Source of the DNA: Kitasatospora herbaricolor
Lineage (GTDB): Bacteria > Actinomycetota > Actinomycetes > Streptomycetales > Streptomycetaceae
DNA: 64,000 nt
NCBI RefSeq assembly: GCF_030813695.1
Contig: NZ_JAUSVA010000002.1
Location: 5,704,001 to 5,768,000 of the forward strand
Reading direction: 5' to 3'
A model generated the notes under the pieces. That model did not search any database, was not told the DNA's origin, and saw only the letters and a list, made by a program, of their open reading frames with translations. Shown here piece after piece: positions 40,179 to 49,093 of this stretch (its first letter is position 1; each line of letters begins with the position of its first letter). Position numbers and translations under genes: made by a program.

Positions 40179-41638
40179 GCCGCCGGCGCGGCCCGGTCCG
40201 CCGGGCGGAGCAGCGGGTCCCCCGGCCGGCGGCCGGCCCGGACGCGCCCGCGGAGCAGTCGGCACCCCCGGCGGGGCAGGCCCCCGGCGGGGCGCCCCGC
40301 CGGCCGCGGGGCGCCGGCGCCGTCCCCGCGGTGCTGCACACCGCCGCCGCGACGCTGCTGGTCGCGGCGGTCGCCGCCACGGCTGCGGCCGGGGTGGCCC
40401 AGCCCCTGGTGGCGGTCGCCTTCCTCACCCTGATCGCGGTCGGCGAATGCGTCCGGATCACCCTGCCCGGCGACCGCGAGCAGGCCCCGATCGGGGCCGC
40501 CGCCGCCCTCGCGTACGCCCTGCTGGGGCCGCTGCGCGGCCTGCCGACCACCCACGGGGTGCTGCAGGTGGTCGCCGTCGCCGGTGCGGGCAGCCTGCTC
40601 GCCGCCGTCGCACCGGTCCTCTCCCGGGCGCTGCCCGGCGCCTACGGCCGGGCCCTGCGGCGCCGGCGAGGGCGGCCCTGGGGCGATCCCGTCCGGCGGG
40701 ACACCGCGGCCCGCCGGCTGCTCACCGTGGGGTTCGCCGCCGCCGTCTTCCAGCCGCTGTACAACGGCGGTCTGCTCGACCGCCTGCCGTCGGCCGGCCC
40801 CGCGTACGGGGTGTTCCTGGCGGCGGTGGCCGCCCTGGCGGCGCTCTGCGACGCGACCCTCGCCGCCGCCCTGCACCGGGCCCGTACCGGCCTGCGGTTC
40901 CCGGCCGCGCTGGAGGACGAGCTGCGCTCCCTGCCGGGGATCGGCTCGGCCATCGTGGCCACCGGGATGCTGGTCAGCCTGGCGGCCGGCGAGATCGGCC
41001 TCTGGGCGCTGCCGGTGTTCTGCGCCCCGCTGCTGCTCGCCCAGGTCTCCTTCCGCCGGGCGGCGGCGATCCGGGCCACCACCGGCCAGACCATCGCCAC
41101 CCTGGCCCGGGCCACCGAGGTGGCCGGCTACACCCCGCCCGGCCACGCCCGCCGGGTCGCCGACACGGCCTGCGCGCTCGGCCGCGAGCTGGGGCTGGGC
41201 ACCCGGGAACTCGCCCTGCTGGAGTACGCCGCGCTGATGCACGACGTCGGGCAGCTCTCGCTGGTCGAGCCCGTCCCGGACGGCGCCACCGCCCTGCTGC
41301 CCACGGCCGAGCAGCAGCGGATCGCCCGGCTGGGCAGCGAGGTGATCCGCCGCACCGGGGTGCCGCCCCGGGTCGCCGAGCAGGTCGCCCGGCTGGCCGA
41401 CCCCTGCCGCCGGCCGGACGGCGGGCTGGACCGTTCGCTGCCGCTGTCCGCCCGGATCATCCGGGTCGCCAACGCCCACGACGACCTGCTCACCGCCGCC
41501 CGCGGCCGGGGCCTGTCCGACCCGGCCGGCCGCCTGGAGGCGCTGGAGGCGCTCCGGCTGGAACGCGGCCGGGCGTACGACCCGCGGGTGGTCGAGGCCC
41601 TGGCGCGGATGGGCGGCCGGGCCCGCGAACCGGGCTGA
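40175..41638 (+). CDS. Membrane HD-domain protein, degenerate partner of the HD-GYP protein
   Basis: This 487-residue protein has a disordered N-terminus, then membrane segments (from VLHTAAATLLVAAVAATAAAG to WALPVFCAPLLLAQVSF). Its C-terminal HD-like domain retains EYAALMHDVGQLSLVEP and IIRVANAHDDLL. The metal motif ends in Gln instead of Lys (HDVGQ), and the HHE..DG.GYP signature is replaced by RLADPCRRPDGGLDR. It is therefore probably a non-GYP or inactive regulator. The ATG overlaps the upstream stop (ATGA), implying a stoichiometric pair. Confidence 0.82.
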   Translation: MSRRRGPVRRAEQRVPRPAAGPDAPAEQSAPPAGQAPGGAPRRPRGAGAVPAVLHTAAATLLVAAVAATAAAGVAQPLVAVAFLTLIAVGECVRITLPGDREQAPIGAAAALAYALLGPLRGLPTTHGVLQVVAVAGAGSLLAAVAPVLSRALPGAYGRALRRRRGRPWGDPVRRDTAARRLLTVGFAAAVFQPLYNGGLLDRLPSAGPAYGVFLAAVAALAALCDATLAAALHRARTGLRFPAALEDELRSLPGIGSAIVATGMLVSLAAGEIGLWALPVFCAPLLLAQVSFRRAAAIRATTGQTIATLARATEVAGYTPPGHARRVADTACALGRELGLGTRELALLEYAALMHDVGQLSLVEPVPDGATALLPTAEQQRIARLGSEVIRRTGVPPRVAEQVARLADPCRRPDGGLDRSLPLSARIIRVANAHDDLLTAARGRGLSDPAGRLEALEALRLERGRAYDPRVVEALARMGGRAREPG

Positions 41639-41886
41639 ACCAGGCGGCGGGGAGCGCGGCCCCTGGTGACCGTGGTTGGATGCGGTCGTAGCGTGGAACA
41701 CCCGATCCGGGGCACGGGGTTCGCATCGAGGGTTCACGCCGCAGGGCTTGCGGTACGGGGCCCGCGGTGCGGGACTTGCGGTGCGGGACCTGTGACCCGG
41801 CAACCGAGCGGGGCAGCAGGCATCAGGACTCAGCAGGGCTGAGCGTGACCAGCGGGACTCAGCGGACGACGACGGCAGGGACGAAC

Positions 41887-42876
41887 GTGAGGATCTTCCA
41901 CCGGACACGGCACCGGCCGTCCGCCACCTGGCGGCAGACGACCGACCGGGCCTTCACGCTGATCGGCGACGGCCGGTACGAGGACGCCGGGGCGCTGCTC
42001 GTGATGGCTGCCGACCTGGAGCCGTGGCTCTCGGACTCCTGGTTCAACCTGGCGCTGCTGCACAAGTTCCGCCGGGACTGGGAGCAGGCGAGAGCCGCCG
42101 GCCTGCGCGCGGTCGCCCTGCTCGACCGCGAGCACGGCGCCGCCGACTGGTGGAACCTCGGCATCACCGCCACCGCCCTGCAGGACTGGCCGCTGGCCCA
42201 CCGCGCCTGGCAGGCGTACGGGCTGAAGCTGCCCGGCCGGGCGGGCACCCCGGGTGACGGCCCGGTCAGCCTGGACCTCGGCACCACCCCGGTCCGGCTC
42301 TCCCCGGAGGGCGAGTCCGAGGTGGTCTGGGGCCGCCGGCTGGACCCGGCCCGGATCGAGGTGCTCTCCATCCCGCTGCCCTCCTCCGGCCGCCGCTGGG
42401 GCGAGGTGGTGCTGCACGACGGCGCCCCGCACGGCGAGCGGGTCGCGGACGGCGCGGCCTACCCGGTCTTCGACGAGATCGAGCTCTGGGCGCCGTCCCC
42501 GGTGCCGACCTACGTGGTGCTGCTGCACGCCGCCACGGCCGGTGACCGGGACGCCCTGGAGCGGCTGGTCGCCGACGCCGGCTACGCGGCCGAGGACTGG
42601 ACCTCCTCCGTCCGGCTGCTCTGCCGGGCCTGCTCGGAGAGCCGGATGCCCGCCGACGACGGCCGCACCGCCCACCACGACCCGCACGACGACGGCGACG
42701 CCGCCCACCCCGGGCACCTGAGCCACCTCAGCCAGGGGGCCGGCGGGCTGGCCTGGCTGGCCGAGCGGGAGTGCGGCATCGCGGCCCCCGCCGCACTGGT
42801 CCGCACCCTGCTCGACCGCTGGGTGGCGGCGAACCCGGGCGGCCGGGCCTACCGCGACCTCGAAGAGGTCTGCTGA
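41887..42876 (+). CDS. TPR-like protein of unknown function
   Basis: This 329-residue protein starts with a TPR-like region (residues 20-115: FTLIGDGRYEDAGALLVMAA, then SWFNLALLHKFRRDWEQARA and WNLGITATALQDW). A beta-rich domain of unrecognised type follows (SEVVWGRRLDPARIEVLSIP, WGEVVLHDGAPHGER). A histidine/aspartate-rich segment (AHHDPHDDGDAAHPGHLSHL) near residue 255 could bind metal. The GTG at 41887 is chosen for its AGGGA ribosome binding site; the frame is open upstream. Located between the HD pair and peptide deformylase. Confidence 0.72.
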   Translation: MRIFHRTRHRPSATWRQTTDRAFTLIGDGRYEDAGALLVMAADLEPWLSDSWFNLALLHKFRRDWEQARAAGLRAVALLDREHGAADWWNLGITATALQDWPLAHRAWQAYGLKLPGRAGTPGDGPVSLDLGTTPVRLSPEGESEVVWGRRLDPARIEVLSIPLPSSGRRWGEVVLHDGAPHGERVADGAAYPVFDEIELWAPSPVPTYVVLLHAATAGDRDALERLVADAGYAAEDWTSSVRLLCRACSESRMPADDGRTAHHDPHDDGDAAHPGHLSHLSQGAGGLAWLAERECGIAAPAALVRTLLDRWVAANPGGRAYRDLEEVC

Positions 42877-43034
42877 GCCCTGCCGGGCCCCTGCGGCCGC
42901 GCCCGGTCCGGTGCGGCCCGGGGCGCCGTCGCCCGGGGCGGCGGCCGTCGACCCGGAAGTAAGGGACCGGCGGCCCGCGGGGGCCGTACCCTTGAGCGGA
43001 CACCTCGGCAGACCCATGGGAAGCGGAAGAATCG

Positions 43035-43673
43035 ATGGCGGAGCAGCACGACCACACCCACGAGCACGACCACGAGCACGGCGAGGCGCCGGCCGCCCCG
43101 CTGAAGGTGGTCGGTGAGGAGCCGGACCTCTCCAAGGGCACCGCCCGCCCGATCACCGTGGTCGGCAACCCCGTCCTGCACCACGAGTGCAAGGACGTCG
43201 TCGCCTTCGACGCCGGCCTCTCCGAGCTGATCGACGACATGTTCGTCTCGATGTACGCGGCCGAGGGCGTCGGCCTGGCGGCCAACCAGATCGGCGTCGA
43301 CGCCAAGGTCTTCGTCTACGACTGCCCGGACGACGAGGGCGTCCGCCACATCGGACACGTCGTCAACCCGGTGCTGGAGGAGCTCCCGGCCGGGCGCCGG
43401 GTGCTGGACGACAGCAACGAGGGCTGCCTGTCCGTCCCCACCGCCTACGCCGAGCTGGCCCGTCCCGACTTCGCGGCGGTCACCGGCCAGGACAAGGACG
43501 GCAACGCGATCCGGGTCGAGGGCACCGGCTTCTTCGCCCGCTGCCTGCAGCACGAGACCGACCACCTGTACGGCCAGCTGTACATCGACCGGCTCTCCAA
43601 GCGCGACCGCAAGGACGCGCTGAAGCAGATGGCCGAGGGGACGCCCAAGTACGCGACCGTCCCCAACGACTGA
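43035..43673 (+). CDS. def: Peptide deformylase with His-rich N-terminus
   Basis: This metalloenzyme removes the formyl group from nascent proteins. Motif 1 is GVGLAANQIG, motif 2 is NEGCLSVP (metal-ligand Cys) and motif 3 is QHETDHLYG (HExxH). The protein has 212 residues. The first 22 are HDHTHEHDHEHGE-type, an unusual His/Asp/Glu-rich extension that may bind or store metal. Methionine start with GGAAG upstream. The product would process proteins initiated by the fMet-tRNA encoded at 23.2 kb. Confidence 0.95.
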   Translation: MAEQHDHTHEHDHEHGEAPAAPLKVVGEEPDLSKGTARPITVVGNPVLHHECKDVVAFDAGLSELIDDMFVSMYAAEGVGLAANQIGVDAKVFVYDCPDDEGVRHIGHVVNPVLEELPAGRRVLDDSNEGCLSVPTAYAELARPDFAAVTGQDKDGNAIRVEGTGFFARCLQHETDHLYGQLYIDRLSKRDRKDALKQMAEGTPKYATVPND

Positions 43674-43717
43674 CCCCCCGTCCCGGGCGCGGCGGCCACC
43701 GGCCGCGGCGCCCGGGA

Positions 43718-43768
43718 ACGGCGACGGGGCCGGGCCGCACCCGAGGTGCGGACCGGCCCCGTCGCCGT
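43718..43768. terminator. Bidirectional terminator between def and nrdB
   Basis: ACGGCGACGGGGCCGG (43718-43733) pairs with CCGGCCCCGTCGCCGT (43753-43768). CCGCACC and GGTGCGG extend the stem inside. It separates convergent genes. Confidence 0.85.
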
Positions 43769-43791
43769 CCCCGGGCCGGGGACCGGGCAGG

Positions 43792-44838
43792 CTAGAAGTC
43801 GTCGTCGAAGGCGACCGAGCCCTCGACCGCGACCTGGTAGGCGGAGACCCGGCGCTCGAAGAAGTTGGTCAGCTCCTGGACGTTCTGCAGCTCCATGAAC
43901 CCGAACGGGTTGCTGGAGCCGTAGCGGACCGGCATGCCGAGGCGCGCGAGGCGCTGGTCGGCCACGGCCTGCAGGTACTCCCGCATCGACTCGGTGTTCA
44001 TGCCGGGCAGGCCCTCGCCGCACAGGTCACGGGCGAACTGGAGCTCGGCCTCGACGGCCTCCTCCAGCATCTCGGTGACCTGCTTGGCCATCTCGTCGTC
44101 GAAGAGGTCCGGCTCCTCCTGGCGGACGGTGTCCACCACGGAGAACGCGAAGTCCATGTGCATGGACTCGTCGCGGAACACCCAGTTGGTGCCGGTGGCC
44201 AGGCCGTGCAGCAGGCCGCGGCTGCGGAACCAGTACACGTACGCGAAGGCGCCGTAGAAGAAGAGGCCCTCGACGCAGGCCGCGAAGCAGATCAGGTTCA
44301 GCAGGAACGCGCGCCGGTCGTCCTTGGTCCGCAACGAGTCCAGGTGGTCGACGGCGTTCATGTACTTGAAGCAGAACTGCGCCTTCTGGTGGATGGAGGG
44401 GATGTTCTCCACCGCGTCGAAGGCCGCCGCACGGTCGTCCGGGTCGGGCAGGTAGGTGTCGAGCAGCGTCAGGTAGAACTGGACGTGCACGGCCTCCTCG
44501 AACAGCTGCCGGGACAGGTAGAGCCGGGCCTCGGGCGAGTTGATGTGCTTGTAGAGGCTCAGCACCACGTTGTTGGCGACGATCGAGTCGCCGGTCGCGA
44601 AGAAGGCGACCAGCCGGCCGATCATGTGCCGCTCGCCCTCGCTGAGCTTGGCGAGGTCGGCGACGTCGGAGTGCAGGTCCACCTCCTCCACGGTCCAGGT
44701 GTTCTTGATCGCGTCCCGGTACCGGTCGTAGAACGACGGGTACCGCATCGGACGCAGCGTCAGCTCGAAGCCGGGGTCGAGGAGCATCTTCTCGCGGCCG
44801 GGCGCGTCGAAGTCGGTCTCCGGGGTGGGGGAACTCAC
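43792..44838 (-). CDS. nrdB: Class Ia ribonucleotide reductase beta subunit NrdB
   Basis: This radical-generating subunit of aerobic ribonucleotide reductase has 348 residues. Di-iron ligands are visible in SRQLFEEAVHVQFYL (E and ExxH), ACVEGLFFYGAFAYV and FRDESMHMDFAF (ExxH). A tyrosine follows the first ExxH at a position consistent with the radical site. The C-terminus, AVEGSVAFDDDF, is the acidic tail expected to dock on NrdA. The GTG start overlaps the nrdA stop by four bases. No nrdS-like gene follows, unlike the nrdABS operon I recall from S. coelicolor. Confidence 0.94.
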   Translation of the reverse strand: MSSPTPETDFDAPGREKMLLDPGFELTLRPMRYPSFYDRYRDAIKNTWTVEEVDLHSDVADLAKLSEGERHMIGRLVAFFATGDSIVANNVVLSLYKHINSPEARLYLSRQLFEEAVHVQFYLTLLDTYLPDPDDRAAAFDAVENIPSIHQKAQFCFKYMNAVDHLDSLRTKDDRRAFLLNLICFAACVEGLFFYGAFAYVYWFRSRGLLHGLATGTNWVFRDESMHMDFAFSVVDTVRQEEPDLFDDEMAKQVTEMLEEAVEAELQFARDLCGEGLPGMNTESMREYLQAVADQRLARLGMPVRYGSSNPFGFMELQNVQELTNFFERRVSAYQVAVEGSVAFDDDF

Positions 44839-47276
44839 TGGCAGGCCTCGCAGGACTCGGGGTTCTCCAGGGAGCAGGCGAGAGCCGCCTCCTCCTCCGG
44901 AGTGAGGGTGGACGTCGGCGCGGTGACCGCCACCGGCACCGGGGCGGCCGCGCGGGCGGTGCCGGTGGCTGCCTGGGCGATCCGGGTGGCCGGGCGCGAA
45001 CGCAGGTAGTACGTGGTCTTCAGGCCGACCTTCCAGGCGTACGCGTACATCGAGCTGAGCTTGCCGATGGTGGGCGCGGCCATGAAGAGGTTCAGCGACT
45101 GGCTCTGGTCGATGTACGGCTGCCGGGCGGCGGCCAGGTCGATCAGCGCCCGCTGCGGGAGCTCCCAGGCGGTGCGGTACAGCGCGCGGACCTCGGCGGG
45201 CAGCCAGTTGAGGTCCTGGACGGAGCCGTTGGCCTCGCGCAGCGCGTCCCGGGTCTGCGCATCCCAGACGCCCAGCTCCTTCAGCTCGCGGACCAGGTAC
45301 GGGTTGACCTGGAGGAACTCGCCGGAGAGGGTCTCGCGCTTGAACAGGTTGGACACCTGCGGCTCGATGCACTCGTACACGCCGGCGATCGAGGCGATGG
45401 TCGCGGTCGGCGCGATCGCGAGGAGCAGCGAGTTGCGCAGGCCGGTGGTGGCGATCCGGGCGCGCAGCGCGTCCCAGCGCTCGGTCCACTGCGGGGTGGT
45501 CCCGAAGTGGTCGATGTGCAGCTGGCCGCGGGCGGCGCGGGTCTCCGCGTACGCCTCGTGCCGGCCCAGCTGCTCGGCCAGCTCGCTGGAGCGCTCGTAG
45601 GCGACCAGCATGATCCGCTCGGAGATCAGCGTGGAGAGCTGCTTGGCCTCGGCGGAGTCGAAGTCCAGGCGGAGCTTGAAGAAGACGTCCTGCAGGCCCA
45701 TCACGCCGAGGCCCACCGGGCGCCAGCGGGAGTTGGAGGTGCCGGCCTCGGGGGTCGGGTAGAAGTTGATGTCCACCACGCGGTCGAGGAAGGTGACGGC
45801 GGTGCGGACGGTCGAGTCCAGCCGGTCCCAGTCCATCGCGTTCACCAGGTCGGCGGGGGTGGCGCCGGGGGCCACGTGGGCGCCCAGGTTGACCGAGCCC
45901 AGGTTGCAGACCGCGGTCTCGGAGTCGTCCGTGACCTCCAGGATCTCCGTGCAGAGGTTGGAGGAGTGGACGGTCCGGCCGGGGAGGGCGGTCTGGTTGG
46001 CGGCCCGGTTGGAGGCGTCCTTGAAGGTCATCCAGCCGTTGCCGGTCTGCGCCAGGGTGCGCATCATCCGGGCGTACAGGGTCTGCGCGGGGATGGTGCG
46101 CACGGCCTTGCCGGCCGCCTCGGCCTTCAGGTACGCCTCGTCGAAGTCGGCGCCCCACAGGTCGACCAGCTCGGGCACGTCGGCGGGGGAGAACAGCGAC
46201 CAGTCGCCGCCCGCGTTGACCCGGCGCATGAACTCGTCCGGGATCCAGTGGGCGAGGTTCAGGTTGTGGGTGCGGCGGGCCTCCTCGCCGGTGTTGTCGC
46301 GGAGCTCCAGGAACTCCTCGATGTCCGCGTGCCAGGTCTCCAGGTAGACGCAGGCCGCGCCCTTGCGCCGGCCGCCCTGGTTGACCGCCGCCACCGAGGA
46401 GTCCAGGGTGCGCAGGAACGGCACGATGCCGTTGGACTTGCCGTTGGTGCCGCGGATCAGCGAGCCGCGCGAGCGGATCCGGCTGTAGGAGAGGCCGATG
46501 CCGCCGGCGTGCTTGGAGAGCCGGGCGATCTGCGCGTAGCGCGAGTAGATCGAGTCCAGGTTGTCCAGCGGCGAGTCCAGCAGGTAGCAGGACGACATCT
46601 GCGGGTGCTTGGTGCCGGAGTTGAACAGCGTCGGCGAGGACGGCAGGTAGGAGAGCGCGCTCATCAGCGCGTACAGCTCGGCGACCTCGCGGACCGACTG
46701 CTCGTCGTCGCCGACCGCCAGGCCGCTGGCGACGCGGAGCAGGAAGTGCTGCGGGGTCTCGATCACCTTGCGGGTGATCGGGTGGCGCAGCAGGTACCGG
46801 GACTGCACGGTGCGCAGGCCGAAGTACTCGAAGCGGTCGTCGCCCTTCTGGTCGATCAGGGCGTCCAGCGCGTCGGCGTGCTTGGCCACGAACGCGGCGG
46901 TGGTGTCGCCGATCAGGCCCTCGGCGTGGCCGACGGTGATCGAGGCGGAGAAGGAGACGGCGCCCTGGCCGACGGCCTCGTCCTGGATCTCCAGGGCGAG
47001 CAGCCGGGCCGCGAGCTTCGAGTACTGCGGGTCCTCGGCGATCATCGACGCGGCGGCCTCGACGGCCAGCCCGCGCAGCTCCGCGAAGTCGGAGCCGGCG
47101 TGCCGGCCGCGCAGGGCGGCGGCGGCGACGTGGCCGGGGTCGACCTGGGGCAGGTCGACGCTGCGGTCGGTCAGGAGGCGCAGGAGCGCTCCACCGGGGT
47201 CGGACACCGTCGGGTCGGACGGGGCGGCGGGGCTGGAACCCTGGGCGGGCAGGGTGACTGAGGCAGCGGTGGTCAA
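44835..47276 (-). CDS. nrdA: Class Ia ribonucleotide reductase alpha subunit NrdA
   Basis: This catalytic subunit makes dNTPs from NDPs. In 813 residues the features are MSSCYLLDSPLDNL (active-site Cys), TVHSSNLCTEILE, AVCNLGSVNL, ATIASIAGVYECIEPQ and GIGLSYSRIRSRGS. The redox-shuttle C-terminus is CSLENPESCEACQ. No obvious intact ATP-cone motif is seen in the first 60 residues. I assign a TTG start at 47276, with GGAGAG 8 bases upstream, because the longer frame runs into the riboswitch leader. nrdB is coupled downstream. Controlled by the cobalamin riboswitch and NrdR-like sites upstream. Confidence 0.93.
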   Translation of the reverse strand: MTTAASVTLPAQGSSPAAPSDPTVSDPGGALLRLLTDRSVDLPQVDPGHVAAAALRGRHAGSDFAELRGLAVEAAASMIAEDPQYSKLAARLLALEIQDEAVGQGAVSFSASITVGHAEGLIGDTTAAFVAKHADALDALIDQKGDDRFEYFGLRTVQSRYLLRHPITRKVIETPQHFLLRVASGLAVGDDEQSVREVAELYALMSALSYLPSSPTLFNSGTKHPQMSSCYLLDSPLDNLDSIYSRYAQIARLSKHAGGIGLSYSRIRSRGSLIRGTNGKSNGIVPFLRTLDSSVAAVNQGGRRKGAACVYLETWHADIEEFLELRDNTGEEARRTHNLNLAHWIPDEFMRRVNAGGDWSLFSPADVPELVDLWGADFDEAYLKAEAAGKAVRTIPAQTLYARMMRTLAQTGNGWMTFKDASNRAANQTALPGRTVHSSNLCTEILEVTDDSETAVCNLGSVNLGAHVAPGATPADLVNAMDWDRLDSTVRTAVTFLDRVVDINFYPTPEAGTSNSRWRPVGLGVMGLQDVFFKLRLDFDSAEAKQLSTLISERIMLVAYERSSELAEQLGRHEAYAETRAARGQLHIDHFGTTPQWTERWDALRARIATTGLRNSLLLAIAPTATIASIAGVYECIEPQVSNLFKRETLSGEFLQVNPYLVRELKELGVWDAQTRDALREANGSVQDLNWLPAEVRALYRTAWELPQRALIDLAAARQPYIDQSQSLNLFMAAPTIGKLSSMYAYAWKVGLKTTYYLRSRPATRIAQAATGTARAAAPVPVAVTAPTSTLTPEEEAALACSLENPESCEACQ

Positions 47277-47414
47277 GGCGCTTCTCTCCTGGCGGCGGCG
47301 GTCGGCGAGGGGGCTGCCGGGCCGCATGGGCGCAGGGGAGGGCAGCGCGGAACACCTCACGGCGCGCGCGAACCACCCCCCGGCCCACCCGCGAGGCCCG
47401 GACGATACTGCTGT

Positions 47415-47550
47415 GCTGCATGGCGACTGCGGGGAAGCCCTGTGGCACACCGTCGGCAGGTCATCGGACTCGCGTGGCCCGGTCGGGCAGCCCGCTCACC
47501 GCTGCGGGGCAGTCCCGGACTCGCACCGGGTTCCCCTGCGTTCGACAGCA
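47415..47550 (-). promoter_or_regulatory. Adenosylcobalamin riboswitch upstream of nrdAB
   Basis: On the minus strand the conserved core GACTGCCCCGCAGCGGTGA occupies 47515-47497. The B12 box AGTCCGATGACCTGCC occupies 47470-47455, with GGTGCGAGTCC preceding the core. These are the two hallmark blocks of cobalamin riboswitches. High cobalamin would switch off class Ia reductase so that the B12-dependent class II enzyme serves instead, as known for Streptomyces. Outer boundaries are approximate. Confidence 0.93.
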
Positions 47551-47556
47551 GGAGTG

Positions 47557-47603
47557 AGCATACATCTAGTGGCGCCAGCCCGATGAAGCACCACATGTTG
47601 TGC
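47557..47603 (-). promoter_or_regulatory. Pair of NrdR-box-like sites at the nrdAB promoter
   Basis: AGCATACATCTAGTGG (47557-47572) and GCACCACATGTTGTGC (47588-47603) each match about 10 of 16 positions of the NrdR box ACACTATATATAGTGT. They start exactly 31 bases apart, the usual phasing of paired NrdR boxes. The first overlaps a -10-like TATGCT on the minus strand (47561-47556 region). They lie just upstream of the riboswitch. NrdR itself is not in the window. Confidence 0.65.
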
Positions 47604-47734
47604 ACTGTGGCGTGTCGGGCGACCAGTCGTCGGCTCACGGAGCAGGCAAGGGGGAGGGTGCCGGGCCCGGATTTGGGAACGGATTGATTACCGGACAGCC
47701 CTGCCGCGCGCACCATGCTTTACGATCTCGCCTC

Positions 47735-48769
47735 ATGAGCGAGGGAACGGGCGTACCGTCCGACTGGACGCGTCAGCCCGCACAGCCGGTCCAGGGTCAG
47801 CAGCCGGGGGCACCGGGGCAGCCGCCGCAGGGGCAGCAGCCCGTCCCGCCGGCTCCGGGTGGTTTCGGCCCGCCCCCGGTGCCGTACAGCCAGCCCGCGC
47901 AGCAGCTCCCGCCGCAGGGCCAGCCGGTTCCCCCGCCGATCCCGCAGCAGCACCAGCCGCAGCAGCCGTTCGCCCCCCAGCCCGGTCCGCAGCAGGCGCC
48001 GCCGCCGCAGTGGCAGCCCGCGCCGCAGCCGTTCCAGGCCGAGCCGAACTGGACCCAGCTGGCCGACCAGCACGAGAACGAGTCCCGCAAGCGCCGCCGG
48101 CTGTGGATCGGCGCCGCGGTGCTGGCCGTGGTGCTCGTCGGCGGCGTGGTGGCCGCCGGCGTGGTCATCTCCGGCAAGGGCGGCGGCGGCAACAAGCCGA
48201 ACCCGAAGCCGGCCGCCTCGACCGGCCTGCCGCTGGAGCAGGCGCTGCCGCTGATCTCCGACGCCTCGACGGACAAGGCCCCGGTCGACGCCGCGACGCT
48301 CTTCCCCGACCAGACCCGCACCATCGACGGCAAGGTCTGGACCCGGATGGTCACCGGGTCGACCTCGCCCTGTTCCAAGGCGACCACCGGCGGGCTCGGG
48401 CTCGCCCTCGGCGACGACGCCTGCCGTTCGCTGGTCCGGGCCACCTACGTGTCCGGGGAGAGCGCCGTCACGGTCGGCATCGCCGTCTTCGACAACAAGG
48501 CGGGCGCCGACAAGGCGCTCGGCCGGCACGCGGGCCTGGTCCAGGGCCTGTCCGGCCCCGGGGTCGCCACCTTCTGCGTCACCGACAAGTCGGGCTGCGC
48601 CGAGACGCACGCCGCGGTGGGCCGCTTCGGGTACTTCACCGTCGCCGGTTCGCTCAAGCAGACGCCGGACCAGGCCGATCCGGCGGCGGCCGCGGCGGCG
48701 AGCCCGCTCGCGGACCGCGCCAAGGAGGTCCTGCTGGGCCGGGCCAAGCCGGCGGCCACCGCCGGCTGA
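47735..48769 (+). CDS. Proline-rich single-pass membrane protein, unknown function
   Basis: A 344-residue protein. The first 120 residues are Pro/Gln-rich (QQHQPQQPFAPQPGPQQ) and presumably cytoplasmic. A stop-transfer-like RKRRR precedes one membrane helix (LWIGAAVLAVVLVGGVVAAG). An extracytoplasmic domain of about 190 residues follows, with four cysteines (TSPCSKAT, DDACRS, ATFCVT, SGCAET) likely to form two disulfides. I recognise no family. It is divergent from the nrdA promoter region. Confidence 0.75.
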   Translation: MSEGTGVPSDWTRQPAQPVQGQQPGAPGQPPQGQQPVPPAPGGFGPPPVPYSQPAQQLPPQGQPVPPPIPQQHQPQQPFAPQPGPQQAPPPQWQPAPQPFQAEPNWTQLADQHENESRKRRRLWIGAAVLAVVLVGGVVAAGVVISGKGGGGNKPNPKPAASTGLPLEQALPLISDASTDKAPVDAATLFPDQTRTIDGKVWTRMVTGSTSPCSKATTGGLGLALGDDACRSLVRATYVSGESAVTVGIAVFDNKAGADKALGRHAGLVQGLSGPGVATFCVTDKSGCAETHAAVGRFGYFTVAGSLKQTPDQADPAAAAAASPLADRAKEVLLGRAKPAATAG

Positions 48770-49093
48770 GTACCTCCGCGCGCGGACGTGGGGTGGCGGG
48801 CTACCCCTACCCTGGCCTGGCCCTCGCCTTGCCCGGCCCCTGCCCGGCCTGGCCTGGCCCGATCCGGTCGGATCCGGCCGGTGACCCGCGCCCCGGTGCC
48901 GGTCGCGGGTGACGGGCCGTCCGGGCCCGGGGGCACCGGGCCGTTCGTGCCGGACCGTTCGTGACGTCCTGTTCACGACGGCCGTAACAGGCCGCGAACG
49001 CGCGTCCGATAAGGTGTGGTGCCCCGGGGGACAGTTGCTGCATGGTCAGTTCGCTCCGGCACGCGGAACGCAGCTACCAGGAGGTACCGCGCG
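48770..49093. other. Intergenic region before the glycosyltransferase operon
   Basis: This 324-bp region begins with a C/G-rich repetitive stretch (GGCCTGGCC-type repeats near 48815-48870). A dyad, CCTGTT (48969-48974) facing AACAGG (48986-48991) around ACGGCCGT, and GATAAGGTGTGG near 49010 may belong to the operon promoter. No gene is seen. Confidence 0.35.

Noticed and set aside
43792..47448. Single 1218-codon frame joining nrdB to sequence across nrdA
   Set aside because: Only the last 348 codons (NrdB) are real; the rest is an out-of-frame reading of nrdA.
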